Origin: Sphingomonas panni
Lineage (GTDB): Bacteria; Pseudomonadota; Alphaproteobacteria; Sphingomonadales; Sphingomonadaceae
NCBI RefSeq assembly: GCF_022664435.1
Contig: NZ_JAKREU010000001.1
Coordinates: forward strand, 682,001 to 746,000
Direction of reading: 5' to 3'
Length of the DNA stretch: 64,000 bases
Each line of letters opens with the position of its first letter. The stretch's first letter is position 1. The translations under genes were made by a program, and so were the position numbers. A model generated the notes under the pieces. That model had not been told where the DNA came from and did not search any database. It worked only from the letters and a program-made list of their open reading frames with translations. Below, in pieces: positions 51,918 through 60,389 of the stretch.

Positions 51918-53305
51918 GCGTCGGGCAATCCGGCAATGTCGGGAAAATGATGCGCGGTCTTGTCCCACCGCACCGGGCGTCCGCGCAACGTGCCGGCATA
52001 GCGCACCACCGCCCGCCGCGCCGCCAGCAGTGCGACGAGGTTGCCGACCAGCATCCGCGGGATCGACCGCCACGCCTCACCCCGGCCATAGGCATGGCGT
52101 ACCAGCGCCCAGCGCATCGCGGTCCGCCACACCAGCAGGCACAGGTTGATCGCCAGTACCAGCTGCAGCACCGGGTCGACCGGTGCGGGTTTGGTTCCCG
52201 CCACGCCATGCAGCATCACGGCCAGCCCCCATGCGACCAGCGCGACATAGGCGATGGCCAGCACCGGAATCGCCAGGATCGCCCGGCGGTCGCGCATCCG
52301 CATCCAATGGTCGTGCAGGCCCCCGCCCGCCTGCCACCCGATGCGATCCCATCCGGCCAGCGCGATGCCGGTCATCCACCGCGCCTTTTGCCGGACGGCG
52401 GCGTCCAGTCGCGCGGGGAAATAGGCGCGCACCGCCACCGGTGGCCCGCCCGGCGTCTCACGCACCCGGACGAACACCCCCCGCCCGCCCAGCGCGCGGA
52501 CGGTCAGCCCCAGTTCGTAATCTTCGGTCAGGCTGGTTTCGTCGAACGGCACGCCGCCGCGATGCTCGGCGATGCGCTGCAGCATGTCCGCCGAAATGGC
52601 GCAGCCGACCCCGGCCAGCGGCAGCTCCGCGCCCAGCGCGCCGCGCACCGGCAGTTGCCGGCCATGCGCTTCGGCGAATTCGTCGATATAATGCCCCGAT
52701 ACCCACCGCGATTGCGGATCTGCCAGCGGCAGGACCGGAACCTGTACCGTATCGGCATGGCGGAGCAGATGGTCGTAGACCCGCAATTCGCCGGGATGGA
52801 CCACATCCTCGGCATCGTGCAGCACGATCGCGGTGAACGGCCGCCCCTCCGCCATGCCATCGGCACAGACCGCGCGCCACAGCGCGTTGAGGCAGTCGGC
52901 CTTGGTCGTGGGGCCGGGGGCGGGCGTCACGGTCAGGCGTACCCGGCTGTCTTCGGTCGCGACGGCGACGATCGCGCCGATGGTCGCGCGGTCGTTGGGA
53001 TAGGCCCCGACATAGAGTCGCCAGTCGGGATGGTCGAACCGGGCCAGCGTCGTGCGCAGCATCGCGCCGATCACCGCCGCTTCGTCCCATGCCGGCACCA
53101 CCACCGCGATCCGACCGGTACAGCCGGCTATCGGGAAATCGGCCAGGATCGGATCAGGGGTCTTGCGCACCCATCGGCGCAGGCTGCGTGCCAAGAATGC
53201 GGCATCGACCGCCAGGTCGTCCAGCCCGCCGATCAGGAAACCGACAGCGGCGAACAACATGGTCTCGCGCATGATTGCGTCGATCCACGCGATCACCGCC
53301 TCCAT
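51914..53305 (-). CDS. NfrB-like membrane glycosyltransferase (family 2)
   Basis: 463-aa inner-membrane GT2 enzyme. The catalytic core has VAVVVPAWDEAAVI-like start (RIAVVVPAWDEAAVIGAM), TTKADCLNALW, DAEDVVHPGEL (D-x-D), GVGCAISADML, TEDYELGLTVRALG and QKARWMTGIALAGW (QxxRW). Helices flank it (MLFAAVGFLIGG, AILAIPVLAIAYVALVAWGLAVML, LQLVLAINLCLLVW). It resembles the N-terminal half of E. coli NfrB, lacking its C-terminal c-di-GMP-binding MshEN domain. ATG 53305 has GGGGGGAACGGG before it. Confidence 0.85.
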   Translation of the reverse strand: MEAVIAWIDAIMRETMLFAAVGFLIGGLDDLAVDAAFLARSLRRWVRKTPDPILADFPIAGCTGRIAVVVPAWDEAAVIGAMLRTTLARFDHPDWRLYVGAYPNDRATIGAIVAVATEDSRVRLTVTPAPGPTTKADCLNALWRAVCADGMAEGRPFTAIVLHDAEDVVHPGELRVYDHLLRHADTVQVPVLPLADPQSRWVSGHYIDEFAEAHGRQLPVRGALGAELPLAGVGCAISADMLQRIAEHRGGVPFDETSLTEDYELGLTVRALGGRGVFVRVRETPGGPPVAVRAYFPARLDAAVRQKARWMTGIALAGWDRIGWQAGGGLHDHWMRMRDRRAILAIPVLAIAYVALVAWGLAVMLHGVAGTKPAPVDPVLQLVLAINLCLLVWRTAMRWALVRHAYGRGEAWRSIPRMLVGNLVALLAARRAVVRYAGTLRGRPVRWDKTAHHFPDIAGLPDA

Positions 53306-53531
53306 CCCGTTCCCCCCGAAACCGTTTCGGTTGATACCGTATGCCAGGGAATCGCGGGTGGGCAAGACGTTCGCTGCTGCGGCAAACGCCTTCATCCATA
53401 GTATTTATCGAAAGCGATTGAACCGGTCGGGATTCGGGACGTTGGCGCAAACGGTCCTAAATCCCCTTTCGGGACTGGTGCCCCGCGCACCGGCCGCGCC
53501 GATCGTATCGACGGCGCGGCCGAACCGGGTC

Positions 53532-54041
53532 TTACCAATAAAAGTTGTGGATCACGTCGATGACGCGGCCCCGCCGGTAATCGACCAGCACGACGTCGTT
53601 GTAATGCCGTACCCAGCGCTGCGCTCCCCGCGCGGGCGGCAGGCGATAGCGGCCCGGATCGGCGATCCAGTAACGTTGCGCATAATAGGGGCGGCCGATG
53701 GCGACGCCCGGACGGAACGTCTGATACCGGAACGGCGCGTTCCAGTTGCCACGGGCATAGACGTTGCGATGCCCCTGCCGATAGGCGCGCCAGTCATTGC
53801 GTCCCCATGCCCGCTCGCGCCGGGTTTCGCGATAGTTGCGCTGGGCGCGGTCCAGCTCGCGGCGTTCCTCGCGAATGTCGCGCGGATCGCCCCGGCGCAG
53901 CGCCTGACGATATTCGCGACGCTCCTCGCGCACGTCCTGCCGGTCGCGGCGCAGTTCGTGGCGCGACTGGGCCATGGCCGGCGTGGCGATGGCGGGGAGG
54001 GCGACGGTCGCGGCCAGCGCCGCCAATATGATCTTTCGCAT
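53532..54041 (-). CDS. RcnB family exported protein
   Basis: 169-aa secreted protein with signal LAALAATVALPAIATPAMAQ, a highly charged Arg/Glu stretch (about 30-75, RRDRQDVREERREYRQALRR) that may form a coiled coil, and the RcnB domain (YQTFRPGVAIGRPYYAQRYWI, LPPARGAQRWVRHYNDVVLVDYRRGRVIDVIHNFYW). RcnB in E. coli affects nickel/cobalt homeostasis, but this family is abundant and diverse in sphingomonads, so no metal role is claimed. ATG 54041 gives the signal peptide. The 226-bp gap toward the glycosyltransferase holds no clear feature. Confidence 0.85.
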   Translation of the reverse strand: MRKIILAALAATVALPAIATPAMAQSRHELRRDRQDVREERREYRQALRRGDPRDIREERRELDRAQRNYRETRRERAWGRNDWRAYRQGHRNVYARGNWNAPFRYQTFRPGVAIGRPYYAQRYWIADPGRYRLPPARGAQRWVRHYNDVVLVDYRRGRVIDVIHNFYW

Positions 54042-54143
54042 CGGATTGCTCCTGTCCTCGTGACGAGAACGGAGATGCCGGAGTCGCGCTGAACGCTTCG
54101 CGAATGCGATTGTCAGCTTTTTGAAAGACTTGTCCGGAAAAAC

Positions 54144-54238
54144 CGTCATTCCCGCGCAGGCGGGAATCCCTAAACGCCAACGCTACGCATCCAGTCACGG
54201 CCGTTGGGCATATCGACTCCCGCCTGCGCGGGAGCGAC
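54144..54238. repeat. Palindromic repeat element (family A)
   Basis: Inverted arms CGTCATTCCCGCGCAGGCGG (from 54144) and ACTCCCGCCTGCGCGGGAGC (ending about 54235) flank a loop of about 45 nt. It lies between the RcnB and BamE genes, both minus strand. Confidence 0.85.
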
Positions 54239-54256
54239 CAGACCGCTTGGCTGCTC

Positions 54257-54730
54257 TTACCGGTTCTGCGCCGGCCCGCCGGTGCCGGGTGCGCCGACCG
54301 TGCCGATATTGCCGAACAGGTCGCGGAAGAAGTTCGATTCGCGGCCCAGCGTCGGCGTCTTCTTGTCCCACGGGCTGATACCGACGACCTGATCGACGCC
54401 GGTGCGGTCGATCGCGGTGACGTTGCCCGCTTGGTCGAAGCTGATCTTCAGCGTCGTCTGGTCGACCGCACGCGGGCGGTTGAACGCCAGGTTGCGGCTG
54501 TCGCGCGACAGATAGAACCATTCGCGGTCCGAAAACTGGCCGACGAAGGTGGGCGTGCCCAGCGTCTGCAGCACCGACTGACGGGTGTCGACCCCCGGCT
54601 GGACCGCGTTGACCAGATCGGGATCGATGACATAGCCCTGGTGGCTGCGCAGCTTCGTGCAACCTCCCAGGCCCGCCGCGGCACAGGCGATCATCAGCGC
54701 CACTGCGCCACGGGTGGGGAAGCGAACCAT
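54257..54730 (-). CDS. bamE: Outer membrane assembly lipoprotein BamE
   Basis: 157-aa SmpA/OmlA-type lipoprotein of the BAM complex that inserts outer-membrane proteins. Lipobox LGGC (AAAGLGGCTKLRSH, Cys near 24), then VNAVQPGVDTRQSVLQTLGTPTFVGQFSDREWFYLSRDS and a beta-sheet with ISFDQAGNVTAIDRTGV. The C-terminus is longer and Gly-rich (GNIGTVGAPGTGGPAQ). ATG 54730 was chosen so that the signal peptide is N-terminal. Divergent from the bc1 chaperone gene. Confidence 0.92.
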   Translation of the reverse strand: MVRFPTRGAVALMIACAAAGLGGCTKLRSHQGYVIDPDLVNAVQPGVDTRQSVLQTLGTPTFVGQFSDREWFYLSRDSRNLAFNRPRAVDQTTLKISFDQAGNVTAIDRTGVDQVVGISPWDKKTPTLGRESNFFRDLFGNIGTVGAPGTGGPAQNR

Positions 54731-54847
54731 AAAATCTCCGTCCAGCGAACGCGCGACCGGGCGCACGCGATTGCATCGCGCAGCCATGCGTTCAATATGA
54801 CGGACCCGCGCCATCCACAAGCGCGCCCTTCATCTGCCCGGAGAGTC

Positions 54848-55357
54848 ATGCCGCTATCCCGCCTGTTCCGTCGCGAACCGCCGCCGCGCATCGCCGCCAC
54901 GCTGTACGAGGCGGTCGTCGCGCGCGGGCGGATGCCGCACTGGTATCTGGCCGGTGCGGTGCCCGACACGCTCGACGGGCGGTTCGACATGATCGCCGCC
55001 GTGCTGGCGATGGTGATGCTCCGGCTGGAGGGCGAGGGGGCAGGGGCCGCTCCCGCCGCGAGCCTCGCCGAATGTTTCGTCGACGACATGGACGGGCAGC
55101 TGCGCCAGATCGGCTTTGGCGACATGGTCGTCGGCAAGCATATCGGGCGGATGATGGCGGCGCTCGGCGGACGGCTGGGGGCCTATCGCGACGGGCTGGC
55201 CGGTGGCGACTTCGATGCCGCACTGGTGCGCAACCTGTATCGCGGCGAGCAACCCGCGCCCTCCGCGCTTGCCCATGTCGCCAGCGAACTTCGCGCCTTC
55301 CGCGCCGCACTGGACGGCGTGGCCATCGACGATCTTCTAGCCGGAAAACTGCCATGA
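54848..55357 (+). CDS. Ubiquinol-cytochrome c chaperone family protein
   Basis: 169-aa protein of the CBP3/UQCC1-like family (PF03981) that helps assemble the cytochrome bc1 complex. Conserved parts: AATLYEAVVARGRMPHWYLAGAVPDTLDGRFDMIAAVLAMVMLRLEGEG, ECFVDDMDGQLRQIGFGDMVVGKHIGRMMAALGGRL. Start ATG 54848. Its stop overlaps the YceD gene (ATGA). The bc1 genes are not in the window. Confidence 0.9.
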   Translation: MPLSRLFRREPPPRIAATLYEAVVARGRMPHWYLAGAVPDTLDGRFDMIAAVLAMVMLRLEGEGAGAAPAASLAECFVDDMDGQLRQIGFGDMVVGKHIGRMMAALGGRLGAYRDGLAGGDFDAALVRNLYRGEQPAPSALAHVASELRAFRAALDGVAIDDLLAGKLP

Positions 55358-55872
55358 CCCCCGAATTTTACCGCCCCGTCCGCATCGACCAGATCGGGGA
55401 GGGGGAGATGCGTCAGCATATCGCCGCCGACACCGACGAACGTCGCCGGCTGATGGGGCGCTTCAAACTCCTCGAACTGGACCTGCTGGAGGCCGACTAT
55501 ACGCTCCGCCGCGACGCCGCCGGCATCGTCGCCACCGGGCGGCTGACGGCGAAGGTCGCGCAACCCTGCGTCGCCAGCGGCGAACCCGTGCCGGAATCGG
55601 TCGACGAAGCCTTCACCCTGCGCTTCCTGCCCGAAGGCAGCGTGGAGCATGGCGAACTCGAACTCGACGACGATGCACTCGACACGATGTTCTACACCGG
55701 CGCGTCGATCGACCTCGGCGAAGCGGCGGCGGAAACCCTCGCGCTGGCCCTCAACCCCTATCCGCGCAGCCCCCATGCCGAGGAAGCGTTGCGCGCGGCG
55801 GGCGTGCTGAAGGAGGAAGAGGCAGGACCGATGTCCGCGCTGGGCGGCCTTGCCGACCTGTTGAAGAAATAG
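55354..55872 (+). CDS. YceD (DUF177) family protein
   Basis: 172-aa DUF177 protein, a partner of 23S rRNA maturation in chloroplasts and bacteria. Family pattern: RRRLMGRFKLLELDLLEADYTLRR, PCVASGEPVPESVDEAFTLRFLP, DDALDTMFYTGASIDLGEAAAETLALALNPYPRSP. In most bacteria rpmF and plsX follow; here the gene ends at a repeat region, and rpmF is absent. Coupled to the bc1 chaperone upstream. Confidence 0.9.
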   Translation: MTPEFYRPVRIDQIGEGEMRQHIAADTDERRRLMGRFKLLELDLLEADYTLRRDAAGIVATGRLTAKVAQPCVASGEPVPESVDEAFTLRFLPEGSVEHGELELDDDALDTMFYTGASIDLGEAAAETLALALNPYPRSPHAEEALRAAGVLKEEEAGPMSALGGLADLLKK

Positions 55873-56061
55873 GTTCGCGCAGAGACGCGGAGACGCGGAG
55901 AGAAAACCAGCTGCGAAGCAGCCCTCACTGTTCGCTACCGCAGAGCGCGACGTCTCCCGAACGCGCGCCATGCGCCAAGTACGCAACCCCTCCGCGTCTC
56001 AGCGTCTCCGCGCGAACCCCTAAACTTCTTCCTTCGCGCCCTTCGCGCCTTCGCGTGAACC
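55873..56061. repeat. Composite inverted repeat (family B)
   Basis: Left unit GTTCGCGCAGAGACGCGGAG at 55874 and right unit CTCCGCGTCT...GCGCGAAC near 56015 are inverted, and a second unit TTCGCGCCCTTCGCGCCTTCGCGTGAAC ends at 56061. It fills the gap between yceD and the TetR gene, and its right part encodes the C-terminal end of TetR. Confidence 0.75.
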
Positions 56062-56664
56062 AGAAATCCCCCGCGCCAGCAGCGAAGCGATGACATCCGC
56101 CACGTCCTCCGGCGTGCGATCCTCGTCCCACACGCCATAGCGCAGGCCCAGAAACACGTTCATCCCCATGATCGCCCAGGCATGGACCTCCGCCTGGGTG
56201 TCGTCCGGCCCGGTGCGGATGCGTGCGGCGATGCGCTCGGCGGTCGTCGAATAATGCCTGCGGAAACTGGCCGGATCGACGAACTCGGCCTCGTCGATGA
56301 TGCGGTAGATTTCCTTGTGGCTCCGCACGAAGCGGATGAATTCCAGCAGGCCGGCGCGTTCCGCCGCGATGCGTCCGTCCGCCTCGCGAATCGCCGGGCC
56401 GACATGATCGCGCACCTGCGCCGACATGTCCGCCACCAGCGCGCGGAACACCGCATCCTTCGAATCGAAATAGGTGTAGAAACTGCCCAGCGCCACGCCG
56501 GCCCGCCGCGTGATCCCGCTGATCGATCCCTCGTGAAACCCCTTTTCGCCAAATTCGGCGGCGGCGGCGTCGAGGATGGCGCGCTGCGTCCGGCGACCGC
56601 GTTCGGTGCGCGGCACCTTGTCGACCGATGCGGGGGCACCGGGACCGGCAGCGTCGGTCGCCAT
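56020..56664 (-). CDS. TetR/AcrR family transcriptional regulator
   Basis: 214-aa regulator. The HTH is RAILDAAAAEFGEKGFHEGSISGITRRAGVALGSFYTYFDSKDAVFRALVADM (typical TetR). The effector domain is helical. The last 12 residues (SREGAKGAKEEV) come from the repeat unit behind the gene, so the native C-terminus may be shorter. It is divergent from a TonB receptor (115-bp gap with a candidate operator), which it probably controls. Confidence 0.88.
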   Translation of the reverse strand: MATDAAGPGAPASVDKVPRTERGRRTQRAILDAAAAEFGEKGFHEGSISGITRRAGVALGSFYTYFDSKDAVFRALVADMSAQVRDHVGPAIREADGRIAAERAGLLEFIRFVRSHKEIYRIIDEAEFVDPASFRRHYSTTAERIAARIRTGPDDTQAEVHAWAIMGMNVFLGLRYGVWDEDRTPEDVADVIASLLARGISGSREGAKGAKEEV

Positions 56665-56694
56665 GATTTTTCTCCTCTCCCTCCGGGCATAAGT

Positions 56695-56708
56695 TGAAAC
56701 CCGGTTCA
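56695..56708. promoter_or_regulatory. Candidate TetR operator
   Basis: TGAA-ACCCGG-TTCA at 56695-56708 is an inverted repeat in the divergent TetR/TonB-receptor promoter region. A second TTCA-N6-TGAA element lies about 10 bp to the right. Assignment by position only. Confidence 0.35.
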
Positions 56709-56779
56709 GCTTTCAGTATAGTGAAGCGCAACGACGTACAACCCGGCCAACGGGGGGCGTTCAAATCAGGGAGAGGTCG

Positions 56780-59017
56780 ATGCGCCGCACATTCGCAATC
56801 CGCGCCAGTCTGTTGATGGGGGCGGCGCTCGCCGCTTCGCCGGCATTGGCGCAAACCACGGAAACCCCGCCCGCCGCGCCGGCCGACTCGGCGTCGGTGG
56901 TCGAGGATCAGGGCGATGGCGATATCGTCGTCACCGCCCGCCGCCGCGCCGAAAGCGTCATCGACGTGCCCATCGCCATGTCGGTGGTGACCGGGGACCA
57001 GTTGACCCGCACCGGCGCGGTCGACATCACCGCCCTGCAGGACAAGACCCCCAACCTGACGCTGCAGATCGCGCGCGGGTCGAACTCGACGCTGATCGCC
57101 TTCAGCCGCGGCGTCGGGCAGCAGGACCCGCTCTGGGGCTTCGAACCCGGCGTCGGCCTGTATCTCGACGACGTCTATGTCGCCCGGCCGCAGGGCGCGG
57201 TGCTCGACATCTTCGACGTGGAACGGGTCGAGGTACTGCGCGGGCCGCAGGGGACGCTCTATGGCCGCAACACCATCGGCGGCGCGATCAAGTACGTGAC
57301 CAAGCGGCTGGGCAACGACTATGCCGCCACCGCCCGCGCCTCCTATGGTTCCTACAACCAGTTCGACCTGGTGGGGCAGGTGACCGTGCCGATCGGCGAT
57401 ACCTTCGCGATCGGTGGCGCAATCGCCCGCTACAAGCGCGACGGGTACGGCACCAACCTGACCACCGGGGCGGACCAGTATGACAAGGACGTGCTGGCCG
57501 CGCGCGTTTCGGCCGAATGGACCCCGACCGATGCGATCTTCGTCCGCGTCGCGGGCGACCGCACGCTCGACCGGTCGAACCCGCGCCACGGCACCCGCCT
57601 CGTCGGCAACGGCAACGACCCGCGCTATGCCCCGACCGGCAATGTCTACGACACCCGCGCCGGCATCGGCGACCGCAACCGGGTGGTGGCGCAGGGCCTG
57701 TCGCTGACCGGCGAGTTCCAGCTCAGCGACCTGCTGACCTTCAAATCGATCAGCGCCTATCGCGAAGGCGCGACCAACACCGTCATCGATTTCGACAACA
57801 CCGCGCTGCCCACGCTCGACGTGCCGGCCGAATATGACGACTGGCAGTTCACGCAGGAACTGCAGCTGCTGTTGCAGGGCGACCGCGTGCAGGGCGTCGT
57901 CGGCCTCTATTATCTCAACGCCGATGCGTCGGGTGCGTTCGACACGGTCGTCGGCGGCCTCAACCTGACCACGCTGACCTCGGGTCAGGTCAAGACGAAA
58001 AGCTATGCCGCGTTCGGCGACATCAGCTTCGACGTGACCGACCGGCTCAAGATTTCGGGCGGCCTGCGCTATACCAAGGACGACAAGACCGGCACGGTGT
58101 TCCGCCGCAACTATACCGGCATCCGCTCGCCCCGCTTCGGCAATGCGAATGCGGTGCCCGGCCTGATCCGCACCGACTACACCAACGACCGCAGCTTCGA
58201 CCAGTTCACCCCGCGCGTCTCGATCAGCTACGAGCCGCGCAAGGACCTGAACCTGTACGCGTCGTGGGGCAGGGGGTTCAAATCGGGCGGCTTCGACATG
58301 CGCGGCGACGCGGTGTTCACGCCGACGACCGTCAATGGCTATGAACCCGAAAAGATCACCAGCTACGAAGTCGGCATGAAGGGCGCGTTCCTCGACCGCA
58401 CCCTGTTCCTGAACATGGCCGGCTATTATTCGCGCTACACCGACCAGCAGGTCACGATCCAGGTCCCCAACATCGCCGGCGGCATCGCCAGCTTCGTGGA
58501 CAACGCCGGCAAGGCGGATATCTACGGCCTGGAGATCGAGGGGCGGATGGTCCCGTCGCGCAATTTCTCCGCGCAGGTGTCGTTCGGCTACACCAATGCC
58601 GACTACAAGGAATTCCTGACCTTCATCAACGGCGGCACCACCCCGGTCGACGTCGCCAACCAGCGCGTGTTCCAGAATACGCCGGAATTCACCGCTGCCG
58701 CCTCGTTCACCGCCTCGACCGATTTCGCCGGCGGGTCGCTGTCGGTCACGCCCGAAGTGACGCTGCGCAGCGACTATTCGCTGTTCGAAATCCCGACCCC
58801 GGCGCTCGACCAGGACGGCTATGCGCTGGTCAACGCCTCGGTGAACTGGCTGTCGGACAATGGCCGCTATCGCCTCGGCATGGCGCTGCGCAACCTGACC
58901 GACGAACGCTATCGGGTGGGCGGCTACAACTTCCCCGGAGCGCTCTTCGGCAATTCGATCATCGGCTATTACGGCCCGCCCCGCACCGCGACCGCCACAT
59001 TCGAGGTCCGCTTTTAA
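56780..59017 (+). CDS. TonB-dependent receptor
   Basis: 745-aa outer-membrane transporter. Signal peptide SLLMGAALAASPALAQT, TonB-box-like DGDIVVTARRRAES at about 48-62, plug with VDVPIAMSVVTGDQLTRTGAVDI-type sequence, FSRGVGQQDPLWGFEPGVGLYLDDVYVARPQGAVLDIFDVERVEVLRGPQGTLYGRNTIGGAIKYVTKR, and a barrel ending TATFEVRF. The class resembles receptors for aromatic or terpenoid substrates in sphingomonads. A GAGAGG site precedes ATG 56780. Followed by an MFS transporter; TetR is divergent. Confidence 0.93.
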   Translation: MRRTFAIRASLLMGAALAASPALAQTTETPPAAPADSASVVEDQGDGDIVVTARRRAESVIDVPIAMSVVTGDQLTRTGAVDITALQDKTPNLTLQIARGSNSTLIAFSRGVGQQDPLWGFEPGVGLYLDDVYVARPQGAVLDIFDVERVEVLRGPQGTLYGRNTIGGAIKYVTKRLGNDYAATARASYGSYNQFDLVGQVTVPIGDTFAIGGAIARYKRDGYGTNLTTGADQYDKDVLAARVSAEWTPTDAIFVRVAGDRTLDRSNPRHGTRLVGNGNDPRYAPTGNVYDTRAGIGDRNRVVAQGLSLTGEFQLSDLLTFKSISAYREGATNTVIDFDNTALPTLDVPAEYDDWQFTQELQLLLQGDRVQGVVGLYYLNADASGAFDTVVGGLNLTTLTSGQVKTKSYAAFGDISFDVTDRLKISGGLRYTKDDKTGTVFRRNYTGIRSPRFGNANAVPGLIRTDYTNDRSFDQFTPRVSISYEPRKDLNLYASWGRGFKSGGFDMRGDAVFTPTTVNGYEPEKITSYEVGMKGAFLDRTLFLNMAGYYSRYTDQQVTIQVPNIAGGIASFVDNAGKADIYGLEIEGRMVPSRNFSAQVSFGYTNADYKEFLTFINGGTTPVDVANQRVFQNTPEFTAAASFTASTDFAGGSLSVTPEVTLRSDYSLFEIPTPALDQDGYALVNASVNWLSDNGRYRLGMALRNLTDERYRVGGYNFPGALFGNSIIGYYGPPRTATATFEVRF

Positions 59018-59151
59018 TCCTCCCCGGTACGGGGAGGGGGACCAGCGAAGCTGGTGGAGGGGGGTATCCCCGAACGAAACCATGGTGGAGGCGGCAACCC
59101 CCTCCACCATGCTATGCATGGTCCCCCTCCCCGCGGAGCGGGGAGGATTTT
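59018..59151. repeat. Long inverted repeat (family C)
   Basis: Arms built of CCTCCCCGGTACGGGGAGGGGGACCAGC...TGGTGGAGGGGG and CCCCCTCCACCATGC...TGGTCCCCCTCCCCGCGGAGCGGGGAGG are inverted, each with an internal palindrome. It starts right after the stop of the TonB receptor and ends 12 bp before the MFS gene. Confidence 0.85.
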
Positions 59152-59162
59152 AGAGGGCCATC

Positions 59163-60389
59163 ATGAAAAACCCCCGCCTCACCCTCGCCATGTTGCTGCT
59201 GGTCTACAGCTTCAACTTCCTCGACCGGCAGATCCTCTCGATCCTCGCCCAACCGGTCCAGCGCGACCTCGGCCTCGACGACGGACAGATGGGGATGCTG
59301 GGGGGCCTCGCCTTCGCGGCGCTCTATTCGACGCTGGCGATCCCCCTCGCGCTGATCGCCGACCGCACCAGCCGGACCTGGGTCATCACGCTCAGCCTCG
59401 CGGTATGGAGCGCCTTCACCGCGCTGTGCGGCACCGCGCAGAACTTCACCCAGATGTTCCTCTACCGCCTCGGCGTCGGGGTGGGGGAGGCGGGCGGCGT
59501 CGCCCCGTCCTATGCGCTGATCGCCGACACCTTCCCGCCCGAACGCCGCGCCCGCGCGCTGGCAATCTATTCGCTCGGCATCCCGCTGGGCGCGGCGGGC
59601 GGCGTGCTGCTCGGCGGCTATATCGCGCAGGCGGTGGAGTGGCGCACCGCCTTCTACACCGTCGGCCTCGCGGGACTGGTGATCGCCCCCTTCTTCCGGC
59701 TGTTGGTGAAGGACCCGCCACGCCCCGTCGCCAGCGCCGACCGCATCCCCGTCGGCCGCGTGTTCGGCATCCTCGCCGCCAAGCCCAGCTTCTGGCTGAT
59801 GGCGTTCGGCGCGGCGGCGGGGTCGATGTGCGGCTATGGCGTCGCATTCTGGCTGCCCAGCCTGATGATGCGCAGCTTCGGCCTCGACCTCGTCCAGACC
59901 GGCCAGTTCTTCGGCGCGCTGCTGCTGAGCGGCGGGGTGGCCGGTATCCTGCTCGGCGGATCGCTCGGCGACCGGCTGGGGCAGCGCGACAAGCGCTGGT
60001 ACGCGCTGCTGCCTGCGCTCTGCTATGTCCTCGGCACGCCCTTGTTCATTGCCGGCGTGCTGTCGAGCGGCTGGGTCGCCGCCTTTGCCCTGTTCCTGAT
60101 CCCGCAGGCACTGGTCTATGTCTGGCTCGGCCCGGTGCTGACCGCCGTCCAGCACCTCGTCCCCGGCCATATGCGCGCCACCGCCTCGGCCTGTTTCCTG
60201 CTCATCAACAACCTGATCGGCCTCGGCCTCGGCAGCTGGGTCGTCGGCCAGCTGTCGAAGGGGTTGGCCCCGACCTACGGCAGCGAATCGCTGCGCTACG
60301 CGATCGCGGCGGCACTGTGCCTGTATCTGGTCGCCGGCGCGCTGATGGCGCTCGCCAGCCGCCGACTGGAGCGCGACTGGGTGGCGTGA
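59163..60389 (+). CDS. MFS transporter (spinster-like)
   Basis: 408-aa inner-membrane transporter with 12 helices. The N-terminal signature FNFLDRQILSILAQPVQRDLGLDDGQMGMLGG and GVGEAGGVAPSYALIADTFPPERRARAL are typical of the spinster-like MFS group. The conserved loop RDKR in the middle lies between helices 6 and 7 (GDRLGQRDKRWYAL). The substrate is unknown, but pairing with a TonB receptor suggests uptake of an organic acid or lipid. AGAGGG precedes ATG 59163. Confidence 0.9.
   Translation: MKNPRLTLAMLLLVYSFNFLDRQILSILAQPVQRDLGLDDGQMGMLGGLAFAALYSTLAIPLALIADRTSRTWVITLSLAVWSAFTALCGTAQNFTQMFLYRLGVGVGEAGGVAPSYALIADTFPPERRARALAIYSLGIPLGAAGGVLLGGYIAQAVEWRTAFYTVGLAGLVIAPFFRLLVKDPPRPVASADRIPVGRVFGILAAKPSFWLMAFGAAAGSMCGYGVAFWLPSLMMRSFGLDLVQTGQFFGALLLSGGVAGILLGGSLGDRLGQRDKRWYALLPALCYVLGTPLFIAGVLSSGWVAAFALFLIPQALVYVWLGPVLTAVQHLVPGHMRATASACFLLINNLIGLGLGSWVVGQLSKGLAPTYGSESLRYAIAAALCLYLVAGALMALASRRLERDWVA

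Noticed and set aside
53306..53531. Possible small gene or regulatory RNA between the glycosyltransferase and the RcnB gene
   Set aside because: No reading frame with a ribosome-binding site or conserved hairpin was seen in these 226 bp.
55925..59119. Very long minus-strand open frame across the TonB receptor
   Set aside because: Antisense to a clear TonB receptor; its C-terminal part is merely a shifted reading of tetR, so it is not a gene.
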